NCBI RefSeq assembly: GCF_022458985.1
Contig: NC_061774.1
Span: forward strand, 18,066,197 to 18,130,196
Source of the DNA: Mugil cephalus
Lineage: Eukaryota; Chordata; Actinopteri; Mugiliformes; Mugilidae
Length of the DNA: 64,000 nt
Reading direction: 5' to 3'
Shown: one piece after another, positions 1 to 20,635 of the stretch
How the letters are laid out: the number at the start of each line of letters is the position of its first letter
How positions within the stretch are numbered: the first letter of the stretch is position 1
Made by a program: the position numbers and the translations under genes
The notes under the pieces: generated by a model
What the model saw: only the letters and a program-made list of their open reading frames with translations
Told to the model about the DNA's origin: nothing
Databases searched by the model: none

Positions 1-3000
1 CAACAATGCCAAAAGCCACTGAACAATTGTGGTAGACGTCAGATGGGAATACGAGAACCGATGCCGGAGCAAACATGACCTGTAACTGGGGCTCTTGCCT
101 CTTTGAGATAACGACTCCGGTTATCAGTGCTGCTTCCCAGAGGACTCTGCTGCACCGAAGCCGAGCTCCATGTGTGTCTGTGTGTGCACGTGCGTTTCCA
201 TCTGAACATCAAAAGCTCCAGTGCACCAAGGATTGCCTTCAAAAGCCAGTTAATGCCCAAGCAGGTGAGTGGGAGCGAACAAACCCATAATTCCCCCGCA
301 CCATCACCATAGAAACGCCCCAGCCTAATGACTTTGAGTAGAATCCTCTCTCCGGGACGAGCTCATTAGGGTGGCCTAATTAGAAGGAGCGGGAATGCGT
401 GTTTGCTGCAGACATTGACTGCATTGGTGACGGAACATGCCACATTTAAATGACGTATAGAAATATTTGCAAAGACAGCTGCGCTTTAAGCCTTGTCCTG
501 CTGAAATGGCTTTAAAAATGTAAGATTGGAAATTAATTTAAGGGGCAGACTTCAAACGCTGTCGTCTTGACCGATATAAGATTGTGAAATGGTGTTTTGA
601 AATAAGCCTCCTTCTTTAAGTCAGTGTGCAAGCAGTTAGGTCTTGGAGAAACATCTTGGCTAGAATAGCACTCGCTCCATTCGCAAAGCAATTCGACCCA
701 CCCACTGTATATCCTTGGACAGTTCCCATCTCTAGAGTTCCTGTAATTGTGAATATCACGGCGTATCGGATCCTTGCTGCATTTAATGATATCCTGAAGC
801 ATCTTCCCAAATGCAATAAAAACAGTGGGGATGGCTTGTTTTCCCCCCTCTCCCCTTAAATTGTGTACCTTTACAACTCCTCCAAACCATATAAGCTTTT
901 CCACATGTTGCAGTCACCTGCTGCTCCAGTTTTGTAGCCTGTATTTGGTATATAGAGTCTATACAAGCTCCAGACACATAATAAATGTACTGAAAATGTC
1001 AAAGCCATGTGAAAGGAATTCTCACTCTCAGGGGGTCAATCTGCAGTTTCTAAATAAAGGTCCGTAATAATGGCACATTCTGGAGCTCCATTATGTTGTC
1101 TCCCCTTTGAAATATGGCTGCCGAGGCAGACGCATTCAGTTTTATCTGGCATAGGATCTAGACAGTGCAATGAGAATGGGGTCACCAGAGACAGTACAGT
1201 AAAATGTTGGGAGCGGGTCAGCTGACAGGAAGAGGAAACAGAAGGCCGGAGGTGATAGGTGACGTCATCAGCTAAGAGAGGAAGTCCATCTCTATAGGGG
1301 GCACACAGGGCAACCCCATACAGCTGGTCAATCCATTACCTAACGTAGGACAGGAAAAGCATTCCGTTGGCAGCATTGAGACTACGATCAGAATCAGTCT
1401 CCGAGGATCTTCAGCCGTTTGCTTATCAGTGCTAGCATGACCTTTCAATTTCCCCTTTGGTGATTTTGTGTTGGATATTTTTCTTAGTAGGACAAGACTA
1501 CAGTATATGTTAATGGTTTTTGTCTGGCTGTCTACCTCATGGGATGTCCATTTACTAGCATTTGTCAATTTTCTTGTTTCCCCTGGGATTCTACTCTAAT
1601 TTAAGTGTAATTAATGGAGGAAATCAACTTTAATGGGCTTTCTCTCTTTTTTTTTTTGTTAGATAAGCAAAAGTTCCAGCAATAACAATGAAATATACTC
1701 AAAGGTCCAGTGTCTAGGTTGTACCGGGGTGTGTTGGCAAAAATGGAATATAATTTTCTAAATTATGTTTTCCTAAGTGTATAATCAACTGAAAATAATC
1801 ACATTTTTATTAGCTTAGAGAAACCAGATCAGGCCTTTCACATTTTTCAAGCGACCACTGTAGGTACTCCTACATTCTTGGAAGATGAGGGGTTTGCTAG
1901 GGCTATTCAGCTGGTTGTAATCTACAATCTTGCAGCTAGGTGTCAGTATGATCTACACACTGGTCCTTTAAAGCTCAGTGGCAACACGTTATAAATACAA
2001 CACCTAATTTTGCACATTCAAAATCGACATGGTGCCATGTCTCCAGTGGATGAATGTCCAACATCTCCTTTCAGCAAAATCTTGGAAGACACTTGGCATC
2101 GAAATGCTAACCAATATTAAAACGTTTTTAAGTATCAAAATTGACACTTATAAAATTTTCATTTCAAGTCATTCAACCAACTGTCAAATCAAAAATAAGA
2201 CGATATCAAATAATAAAAAAAAAATGTGCACATGAATGGATGTGAAATAAAACAGCAGCATATTTGTGGGTCTGATCATCCACCACAAAGCCTGCAACAA
2301 AATGTGCAACACGGTAGCGCAGCTGCAGTCGTCATACCGATTTGTATCATCCGCACCAGTACTGTCCCTGTTTACCTACACTGTGCTCCGGAGATATCGG
2401 TTTACAAATGCCTAGACATGTTTTCTGCCGGAGAGAGGAGAGGAAAGCCGTCACTCTTGGGAAATGCCTGGAATCCAAAGAGTAGGGTGGGAGGGGATTT
2501 CATCATGATAGGGCACATGCTGGTGAGAGAAGACATTGTTGGCACAGCTCTTAATCTAATTAAAAGCCCCAAGCACATCTGGCCATCTGTTTTACCTCAC
2601 CTCTGTTGGCATGTAAGTTACACACACCTGAGTGATGCATACAAGGCAAGGGGTGTCATAAATCCTGTGGTTTTTGAACAGAGATCTGTGTTCACATCTT
2701 AATGATTCAGCTATTTTCTATAAACATGTACGTCCCAGCTTTGATGACCGAGCTGGATGGTGGTATTTAGATAACCCTCACACGGCATGAAGATAACAGT
2801 CAACCCTGCTGCCTCTCAACTATGACTCACTTAACATGAGATAATATTGTGCTTTTTCAGAGAAAAAAAATGCTTTTCTTTTCATTTCAAGAGTTGCTGG
2901 GTCATATTGTTCAACGGACAAAGAAAGACTCCCTTCAACCTGCAGCCTTCTTTCATGTAAGATCAGGTTGGGAAATGGTTCTGTCCAACGTGTCCAAAGA

Positions 3001-3669
3001 CAATAAGGAAGGAGAGACTTCCAAGAAAAATCCAGCAGTTTTCATTAGATAGAGATCTCTTGTGGAGTCACAGATGGTAGCGTCCTTTTTCTCCCAGCAC
3101 CTTTGTCTAGCAGGACTTGGCTCTTTACCTTTGATTTGTATTGTAAAATGATGCTGTAGTTCTATAAAATAAAGTGATGTGTATTATATAGCTTGGTGTA
3201 CTTTCCCATTCCCCCTCTGGCAACCATGATCCTGTGCAGGGTCACAGCTTTACAGGAGAGGTCAGAGGTCACATTAGTCACGGTGAGGAGTGGTTTGTCA
3301 AGCCATCAGCGAGCCTAGCAGGGTGTGTGCCTGTGGCATTTATCACAGCTAGCGACGGATTTGGAAATTTCTCAGGGAAGGTCTGCCTTGTTGTATCAAA
3401 TTAGATTTTAGGAGGGGTTCCTGTCTACGACGTTAGGCCATCAACTTTCCATTTGTCTTCACCGATGTTCCTGGGAGTGGATGTTTTAAAATTCTCTGTA
3501 TTTATAAGTACAGTGTGAGTCATTTGTCTCTACATTTTAGATAGCAACCATAATCCATGATATCAAATATTGAATGCTCTGAAGTCCTACATGACGGCAT
3601 CGGATGCCTGGTCTTAATTTTAGCTCCATCTTGTTTACTTTAATGCATTAAGAAGAGATCTGTTCAAAT

Positions 3670-3774
<105 letters not shown>

Positions 3775-4267
3775 AACGGCCTTTCACATTAAAAACTTGT
3801 GGTTTCTTCTGACATTGATTTTTCAGTCAAACTCAGTCATTTCTAGGTTCTGTACAAAAGAAATGTGTAAAGATTTATTTTTATGAAGGGGGTTGTGTGT
3901 CACTTTCAACTCTATAAAAAATGAGGACATAACTTCTGTCTTTGGTAAATGACGCTAATGCATTCTCCGTGATGGCCACTAGATGGCAGTTCCATTGTGC
4001 CAAAACAACAAATAAATAAATAATAAAAGACTTCTATGATAAAATAACCCCTACTTCCAAATTAATCCGACCAGGCACGAAAATCCGAACATTTGTTACA
4101 TTACACCCTGCAAACCACATCCCGGCAGTTTGATATGATTTCACTCTGAGGGATGAAGCAGGCGCAACTTTCTGTTGAGTTGGCAGATTTTTGCTGCTGG
4201 ACGGAAGATGTCGGTCAGAGACGAAGTGGGAGATAAGAAGAGGAAAGTGAACCTATCAAATAGGTTA

Positions 4268-4800
4268 CAGTCAGGTCCATAAATATTGGGACATCAACAC
4301 TTATCTTTTTGGCTCTATACACCACCACAATGGATTTAAAATAAAACAAACAAGGTGTGCTTTAACTACAGACTTTCAGCTTTAATTTGAGGGTATTTAC
4401 ACCCAAAGCAGGTGAACGGTGTAGGAATTACAACAGTTTGTGTATGTGCCTCCCACTTTTTAAGGGACCAGAAGTAATGGGACAATTGGCTGCTCGACTG
4501 TTCCATGGCCAGGTGTTTGTTATTCCCTTATTATCCCATTTAGAAGGAGCAGATAAAGGGTCTAGAGTTCATTTCCAGTGTGCTACTTGTATTTGGAATC
4601 TGTTGCTGTCAACTGTCAATATGAGATCCAAAGAGCTGTCACTATCAGTGAAGCAAGCCATCATTAGGCTGAAAAATCAAAACAAACCCATCAGAGAGAT
4701 GGCCAATCAACTGTTTTTTTTTTTCAAATCCATTGTGGTGGTGTATAGAGCCAAAAAGATTAGAATTGTGTCAATGTCCCATTATTTATGGACCTGACTT
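4268..4800. mobile_element. Internally deleted Tc1/mariner-type element (MITE-like), 533 bp
   Basis: The left end begins CAGTCAGGTCCATAAATATT and the right end is its near-perfect inverse, closing ...ATTTATGGACCTGACTT. A TA dinucleotide flanks each end (4266-4267 and 4801-4802), the Tc1 target-site duplication. A second inverted pair (GGCTCTATACACCACCACAA and its inverse near 4735-4753) extends the inverted repeat to about 70 bp. The interior keeps only a fragment of open frame at about 4621-4710 (MRSKELSLSVKQAI...) that resembles the N-terminal DNA-binding part of a Tc1 transposase. The catalytic region is missing, so it is non-autonomous. Confidence 0.88.
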
Positions 4801-5742
4801 TATGCATTTCCGAAGTTTGCCCATGGCACTAATCAGACTAAACCGCCTGTTATATTCCCATTTAGAGTAAAATAAAATCCACGCGTTATTGTGGTGAATT
4901 ATCCTCTGTTGGATCCACCCCTTACGTCTCTCTCGCACCTTCTGCTCATCCAAATACAGATATTTGTTTACCCGGAGAATGAAATATACATACAAATACA
5001 CACAATGGACAGTTTTCCCTTCTTCAGTTTTTGTGTGGTTTTAAAAAAAAAGGATTTAACCCTTATATCAGATAAGCTCCTGCTAGGTGGATCTTGTTAT
5101 CATCCAACGGTGCCTGGCTAGATGTTTCACTCTCCTTCCAGTCTTTGTGCAAAACTAAGCCAAGCATGTTCCTTTTAGAGATGAGATGGCGCCGTTTTCA
5201 TCGTGCTTTTCATCAGCATGAACAAGAATCCCTTTACCGAAAGTTGAATAATAAAAAAAAAAGCGGTCATGCAAGTACTTTTAATGGGATTGTTGTGAAG
5301 CTTTGTAGTAAATCAGATAGCAAAGACCCACAATTAGGAGAAGCAGAAGGTTGTCTTTGTTTCTGCATTGTCATGCATACAATCAATTGTAAATCGGACC
5401 GTTTGTGTTTGAGGGTTGTTTGCGCACCATTGTGACTGAAGGCAGCGTGTTGCATCGTGTCGAGGCACATGCGTCAGCCCCAAGGCAACAAGTCATCCAC
5501 GTGAAACGCTGAAAGGTCTCAACTTGCTCCTAACTCCAAAACTTCAAATCTTGCCAAATTCTGTATTTTTTATTTTATAGTGCCAAATAAACGCAATATA
5601 GAGAATTTCGACTTTCAGCAACAGCTTCACTGGAAACTTTTTTTATTGGTGTCTTCATGAGGAAGTAACAACAGAGAAGGTGCTCTAATATAAAGCAGAG
5701 AGAGAGAGAGCAGTGCTCTTCTATATGCTCCACTCTACTGCC

Positions 5743-5770
5743 GGTATGTCAGTGGGTTCACTGGCATACC
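5743..5770. other. Compact hairpin, 12-bp stem with 4-nt loop
   Basis: GGTATGTCAGTG is followed by GGTT and then CACTGGCATACC. The arms pair over 12 positions with a single wobble (T opposite G). It lies about 450 bp upstream of the candidate afap1l1 leader exon. It is too short to be a miRNA precursor by itself, and its function is unknown. Confidence 0.7.
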
Positions 5771-6221
5771 CTCGATGGCTGGGCTGACGTTGTCTACGGC
5801 TAGTTAAAGGTTAATAATGTTAACCGAGGGAAAGAATGTGAAAGAATAAAGAATGTGGGTTAGCTGCTAGTGGACGTGTGTGTGTTTACACAGCAAGCCT
5901 TTCCCAGGTGCTATACGATCCCTAGGATTACAGTGGAGGGGGATCCAACCAACACACACAAAGGCCCCCCCCCCACCCCACCCCTCCAAAAAAAAAAAAA
6001 AAAGAGGAAAGAGAGGAGGGGAGACAGGGCATGAGAGGGGAGGTGGAGGGAGATAACAGATCGGATGGAGGAAGGGAGAGGTGCTGAGAGTGTGAATTCA
6101 GCACACTACAGCTCACCTCCACTACAAAGACTTCCCAGGGAGTCTTTGACTCGGGAATATCTCTTGCAGTGTCTCTTTTGTGTATGAATGAACCGGTTCG
6201 TCTTCTCTTGAACTTTAGAGA

Positions 6222-6252
6222 ATGGTGGGACTCTCATCCACTGCTGTTGAGG
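6222..6252 (+). CDS. afap1l1: Candidate leader exon of afap1l1 (tentative)
   Basis: The first confident afap1l1 exon is preceded by a strong pyrimidine tract and a cgcag acceptor ending at 10264, so at least one exon must lie upstream. At 6222 an ATG opens ten codons (MVGLSSTAVE) plus one base, then GTAAGT. Joined to the two bases CG at 10265-10266 it reads through in frame (Ala, then MEVLVSELG). Human AFAP1L1 also begins with a few residues before this helix (MDRGQ), which fits a short leader exon. The eleven residues themselves resemble nothing known. The real first exon could equally be non-coding or lie elsewhere. Confidence 0.3.
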
Positions 6253-9200
6253 GTAAGTTTCGAATAATTACATATATATTTTTTTTAGTTGTTGTCAAGA
6301 GAGCAGCTTTCTGCGGCTAACGGAGGTGGGTTTTCTTAGGATAAGAAAATAATGAGGGGAAGGACGTGCAAGTTGTGAGGATGTAAACCTGGTGAAGGCA
6401 TCTCGCTTTCAGTCACAGCAGAGCAGAAGTCAGGTGATGTTTACTTCATACCTTAAGCATCATGCCAGCTAGATGGAGAAACTCGGTCATGTTGAAATGC
6501 TGAGAAAGCAGCTATTTTCCAGCCAGACTCAATAGTGAAACATTGTAATTTTAAGCCTCTAAAGACTCTTTATTATGGGCTGCAGATTCTTGTATAATTA
6601 GCTGGAATGTCTGCTCGCTCGCGCTAATGTTGTGAAACGGACTCGCTCCCAAGCGGCTTGATTTTGTCACTTTTCGCACGCAGAGAAGTCGTTCGAGTGG
6701 CAAGAAAAACCAAGCTCAGCACGAAGGAAGTGTTTTCTGTGAAGAGAGAGAAAAAGAAGGGAAAAAAAAAACAGTTCACCCAGTTGAAGTCGCATTATTC
6801 TTCAGGTCGGAGTTTGCCGGACATGTTAGCACAGGTGCTCAACTCACTGACATTATTCAGCGTCGCCTCCCCCTTCTCCTCCTCCATCCTTCACAGGGTT
6901 TTTTCAGAGACTGCAAATGTAAGCTTATTTAAAAGACCTGAGTCTGCAGTGTACAAAAGCGCTCACACAAATGTACTATGCAGAGTCTTGCTCTATTAAC
7001 AAGGTGAGGAATGTGTCTGGTGTTTAACGACAAATTGTCAGGCAAGTGTGAGAAGGTGAGTGTATTCAGAGCTTTCAATAGCTTTACGCATCCTTGCATC
7101 TCTTCTGGTGTCTAAAGCGCAACTTGTACTTCTGCATCGGTTTGCTGAGATCTTACGCAAACCCCAACGCCGTAGCCGGACGTGCATCACCCCAGAAATG
7201 TAACAAAAATCAAAAGCTGCGACTGGTACACTTGGTAGCGGCGTGTTTCCGCTTTAGCATTTCCGGCTGCTTCTCCGTCTCCTCAGGTTTTTAATTGACA
7301 ATTTTGGATCTATAAAGATGGAACATGTTAACTGAGGAGTCACCATTGTTGAAAGGGAAGCACGAAGTGGAAACAAAAATGAACCCAACCGGTTAAAAAG
7401 ACACAGCGCCGACTAGCGCTAGGCGACTAAACGAGCCAGACTGAGAAGTGCAAACTGCACTTAAGACTTAAAAGGTTTCTTCCTTAGAATTATTACCGAA
7501 AACTTTCTTGTAACGTCAAACAGTTCAACTTGCGTCTATTTAAATTGTATCCAGCCTGTTTTTATTTAGGATTACTACAGTGTGGAAGCTTGTGTGTACT
7601 CTCCCTCAGGTGCTAAGGTTAAACACTGGTATGATCTGACTTTATGACACAACATCAAAGGTGTGTATCATGCGCACACACACAGCAGCCTGCATTTAAG
7701 GGATCGCATTTTAGATGTATGATAACCCAAGTGAGTAGCGTGGGGTTAATTACAAAGTCATGACTGGGTGGTCTTGTGCGCCTCTCGTGCCAAATACTAC
7801 AAAATATTTCCTCTTCGCTCATTTTGGCATCAGCAGGACAGCGCTGTAATCATCAAGCTGAATAATCAGCTCTTCAGAGCGCTGCTCCAAGTGAAGTTGT
7901 GACATAGTTTTATGAGCGCGGCGTCCCGCTTCACGCCAGCTCCTTGGAAGCGCCGGCTTGATTTTTTGTGTTATATTTGATTTACTGCTGACTGGTGTAA
8001 ATTACAATTTCTCTCTGCAACGAATGAGTCATGCTGTGGATAAGGTTTTGTCTTACGCTCGGTTAGGGGAAGCCCAGCGGTGCGCCAGAGCCAGAATCTA
8101 AACAGCTGGAACCTCTGGCAGGGAGACGACATTCGCCAGGCCAAGACATCCCACACTGATGAGTTTCCTCGCATTCTATAAACTCCACTTCCTTATTTCC
8201 CCTGGGTGAATCGAAACTTAATGAAGGAGACGTTCCAGGTCTCCGCATGAACTCATTCCTCATGCCCACCTCTCAGGGTGCGATCATGCTCCGGTCACAA
8301 TGGAAGGAAACCACACAAGCCCCAGAAGACACAGAAGTGGTCAAACGGACACGGGCAAACACACACACACCTACTCTAGCACTTGCTGCTCTTGACTGTA
8401 GTCTTGGCAGGGCATTGTTAATCCAATAGGAAGACCCACCTTAGGAAAGTATTTCTATCTTTAAGGAGTGGGAGCCCTGCGAAATGTGAAATGTACATCA
8501 CTGACAAACAATAGATAAATCTTCCAGTTTATCGAGACTTTCTACTTGTCAGCGTTGATTACATATAAGATGGCCGCGTTAGAGAAATACATCCAAGAGT
8601 CCAACATTCTGTCTGAACTCATTAATATGAGTAAACACACACCCACACACACGGTAAAGGCTTGAGTGCCTTTCCTAGAGACGAAGTTCACCGCTGACAC
8701 TCCTCGCTAAGCACACAGCATATAAGCTGGCCGGTGTGCGTGTTATAGATTTTTTGTGCGTACGTCAACGGCTGTGTGTGGTTAGCGCAACAGGTCTCGT
8801 TGCCCTACGACTGCCTACCTACCGAACAAAGAGTTTTCCGGCTCGGCGGCTGCCCCGTGGCTGACCCCAGCAAGATGCACGGTTCAGCAGGCTGGACTGG
8901 ATCGTGAAAATGTTTGGCGACGGGGGGAGTGAGTGAGTGAGATGGAAGGAGTGGGAAGTGTTTGTGTGTGGAGGGATGGGAGGCGGTGGAGGGGGTTGGT
9001 GGGGGTGGCGTACAGACAAGTGTGCCAGCAGGGACTCAGCCAGTTGTCGGGTTCACTGAGGATTTTTAGGATTAAAGGGGTGGAAAAATGTGCATTAAGG
9101 TGCAGTGATACGAGGAAAAAAAGATGTGACAGCAAAACTCGATTCTTATGTGTCCCCAAACCATTTGAATTTCACTATGGGGTGAGTTTCAGTTGATACA

Positions 9201-10266
9201 GAGAAAAAATACCTCAGCGCACAGTTGGATGGAGCTGCAGCGATTGTAATGCGTTCAACTCTAGGGCACTCGGACGATGTGTAGAGTTACATCACTCTTT
9301 GGCCCTCAGATCATTGCTGGAGCATATTCAGTTGCCAACAGAGCGACTTCAGACCAACTCTCCACCACAAAAAATATGTGGGTGGGTGGACTGGTCTGGC
9401 TTCCAGACAAAAGACGTGATGGGCAAAAAATGATGGGAGGCATAAGGGTTGCTTGGCGACACTACAGCAGGAATCAAAAACACACACTCAGCAGGTTTAG
9501 ACCTTTTCACGGGGTGTCCAGCAGCCCTGGAGTGGGGAGTGAACTATTCCCATGCCTCTTATCACACATGATGTGAATCATATAACCTGAGCCCTCAAAA
9601 CTACATGATCTGGAGAACCCTGAGCTAGGGTGTGTTTTTTGAGCCCGATAAAGATCAGGTCCCTGTGAATGAGACTGCTCGTTGGTACGTTTGGCACGTT
9701 CTGGGATCTGTAAAGTGGTTCTTCGGTTATTCTTGTCAGAATATCTTACCGCACTATACAATTAGCTGTGCTTTTAGAGGGCCGCAGGACATAATCTAAT
9801 ATTTCTGCCAAAAGCTTTGCAATCTTAGCAGCAAAGTTATCTCATTTTGAGAGTGACAGTTTGTGTTTGTGCCCATTTGTCAGTGAGCGTGCAGGACTCA
9901 GAGGTTTCTCTAATGTTTTTTTTTCTGCCGGAAGCTCTCTTCATGTGCTGTTGTCGGTTTTGGTGGCTTCGGATCTACTTTCTTTCTGGGTTAATGAGCA
10001 ATTAGCCAACATGCTTCCTGTCGCTGTAGCCTCTTGTCATTGTTTAGTCTGGAGGGAGGCATAAGACTCAGGAGGATACTAACAAACTGCCGCGAAGTGA
10101 CAGAAAATGAAAGAAGTGCCCAGGGGGAAACGGAGAAGAAAAAATGGGGTCATGGTAACACGCCTGGGGGTTGTTTAGACTTGTCGACCTGACCTTTGAC
10201 CTCTCCGCTTACACACCGGGCCTCGTGCCACCCTGACCTTTCGCCTCTCCCCCCTCTCGCGCAGCG
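6253..10266 (+). other. Probable first intron or 5' flank of afap1l1
   Basis: No coding exon with protein similarity is visible between the candidate leader exon and the acceptor at 10264. Short open frames occur (for example 8884-9159 minus and 9277-9576 plus) but lack domains or conserved splice context. There are short CA tracts around 8365 and 8635. The 3' end is a clear splice acceptor: a C/T-rich tract at about 10236-10260 followed by gcgcag. Confidence 0.5.
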
Positions 10267-18403
<8,137 letters not shown>

Positions 18404-18650
18404 GAGGAGTTTGATGTAAATGACTGGAGACTAAATGGAAATCAGGATGGGACGATTTCCACCTTCACTCCCTCTAAGGATAATCTCCCTAAAAACCATG
18501 ACTTCATTTTGGCTTACCGAGGGAATGCATCAACTGTAATTAAATGAATCTGCCACTAGGTGGAGGTACATCATATTGAATATATTTACTCCCTTAAAGG
18601 ACAACTCGGATTAGAGGGTCTTAAGTGACTGTTAAAAATATGGGAATCAA

Positions 18651-18656
18651 AATAAA
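18651..18656 (+). terminator. afap1l1: Poly(A) signal AATAAA, proximal, afap1l1
   Basis: AATAAA 248 bp after the afap1l1 stop codon. A second AATAAA at 19536-19541 would give a 3' UTR of about 1.1 kb. Which is used cannot be told from sequence. Confidence 0.5.
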
Positions 18657-19535
18657 AAATAAGAAAGAAAGAAGGCAGGGTTTATGAAAGAAAGGCATGA
18701 GTGAAGTGTACCGAAAGCACAGTGAGTGCATCATGTTGGAAAGCAGAGATTGTGTTGGCACCAGAGATGCGCCACGCTGGCAAAGACAACTTAAGTAATG
18801 TGATGTGTTGAAATTTAGAGGATAAGAGGCCGTTTAAATCATAATGTGCCTTTTTTTTATATGTCAAACTGTACATAATGAGCCATGACTACTGTTTTGT
18901 ATGGAGTTACTATCTTTATTCTGTTGCTATAATGTTTCATTTCTTGCAAGGCATAAGATAAGAGAAAGATATCCGTTGACTTTGTACAAAGTATCAAAAG
19001 GAAATCTGTTTTGCTGGGTACTTGAGAGATGGGTTGTTCCAGGTATTTTGGAGACATGGAATCTATTCTTTGGCAAATGTCTCAGTTGCATCTTCCTGTT
19101 CATGTTATACCAAACAGACTCCATGGCTCTTGTTTTACTGTGTTTGAGACAGATCCGATGCCTCATGGTACTGGGTGATGAGCAACAATCTAAATATTTC
19201 AGATGCTTTAAACTTTCATGCATCACTCTACCTGACATGGGTTATTCACCTGGATGCAACAGAGGATACCGACTTATCTTTTATGACTGCACTTGTTTGC
19301 TTCTCTTCTCAGACTGAAGCTCTGCTACTACACTGATCAGACCAAAATCCTACATCCACTTGACCTTTATCTAATACAGTTGAACACTTCTGTTATTGAT
19401 AAGTGAATTACTAACAAAGTGGTGCTATTCACTGATGCAAATCAAATTTTGAGGAGAAATTGATTTTAACACCTTTTCTGCTGAACCTGTGGTCTATATT
19501 TGCACTTTACTGTCCTCCTACCTGGATAAGGGAAT

Positions 19536-19541
19536 AATAAA
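19536..19541 (+). terminator. afap1l1: Poly(A) signal AATAAA, distal, afap1l1
   Basis: AATAAA followed by the T-rich stretch TTTGTCTTGTTT, the usual arrangement of signal plus downstream U-rich element. It is a good candidate for the distal afap1l1 cleavage site. Confidence 0.5.
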
Positions 19542-19760
19542 TTTGTCTTGTTTCCAAACATTTGATAGTTTTATCATTTGTTACTGTACTTACACGTAAC
19601 TTCTTCTGCATTAAATGCTTCAGCACATGCCAGTCATTTATATATCCTTTTATTTTGATATAATATACAACGCATTAAATATATGGTCTCATACAAACGA
19701 TGTGATTCAGACAAAACACGAAAAACTACATTTTTAGTCTACATTTGACTCTTAATAACA

Positions 19761-20310
19761 GACTGTACAAATATGGATGGCAAGTCACCGCAATCTGACG
19801 GTATATTTACCCGGGGATACGGGCGGCACCATTTTGCAAGTTTGGAGCCAGAGTCTGCGCAGTACGGTCCGAAAGTGGAGCCACGCGGATATACCGATGA
19901 CATGGCCACACCTGGAAATATTTGCGTTTGTGTTTAATTAACACTATCCTCTGCTCTACCTCCACCAGTTGCACAGAAATGTTGGATTATACACTGTAGT
20001 TGTTCTTTGTTTGTTTGTTTTAAATCTTATAACTCAAACAGCATTAGGGAGCGGTTGGCATGGCAACTGGTAGTCGCCATTATGTCACATCCTGCTGTTT
20101 CTATAGAATCAAATAACTAACGAAAACAAAACTTGTTAAAAAAAAATGACACTAAAACATGCAACAACATTATATTAACTACCTAAAGTCCCATTCACTA
20201 ACACAGAGGAGGTGGTGCTTGTGACCTATACTGCAGCCAGTCACCAGGGGGAGCTATACTTGCTTTGGCTTCACATTGGAAGAGCATTTTCGCCATCCAT
20301 ATGTACAGTC
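19761..20310. mobile_element. MITE-like foldback repeat, about 550 bp
   Basis: The left end GACTGTACAAATATGGATGG is mirrored at the right end by CCATCCATATGTACAGTC, an imperfect inverted repeat. Internal text such as CAGTCACCAGGGGGAGCT and TTTGGCTTCAC matches my recollection of a short repeat common in teleost genomes. No transposase is encoded. Family assignment needs a repeat library. Confidence 0.6.
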
Positions 20311-20635
20311 AATGCTTAATAAAGTCTTAACTTAATGCAGAAAAGAATATTGGTGCAGTTCTAGCAGCTAACTCATCCTCATTTGATCTACAGATAAAAG
20401 AAGCTTCATGTCAACACTCTTACATGCTTATATGTTGGAAGCCATCCACTCATATATGATCAATAGAAATAATTTACGGTTTGTAGTCCTGACCAACAGC
20501 TTTTCACCAATTTGATATCCTAAAAAGGTACAAAAAGGTTGTTTCAGATCCAGGCAGTGACGACTGGTATTGGGTCTCAAATGAGGAGGTAGAGCAGCTT
20601 CAGGATAGTGACAGGATCTTGTCTGCCGCTTGCAC

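Larger units (their letters stand above)
18404..20635. other. afap1l1 3' UTR and intergenic spacer to gabrp
   Basis: afap1l1 (+) and gabrp (-) are convergent here. The first part is likely afap1l1 3' UTR with two poly(A) signals (18651 and 19536). The rest contains one foldback repeat (19761-20310). Open frames at 18901-19317 (plus) and 18927-19238 (minus) overlap each other and have no recognisable domain. Confidence 0.6.

Noticed and set aside
2226-2702. 158-codon plus-strand frame
   Set aside because: No recognisable domain, no flanking exon and ordinary length for chance in a 64-kb window.
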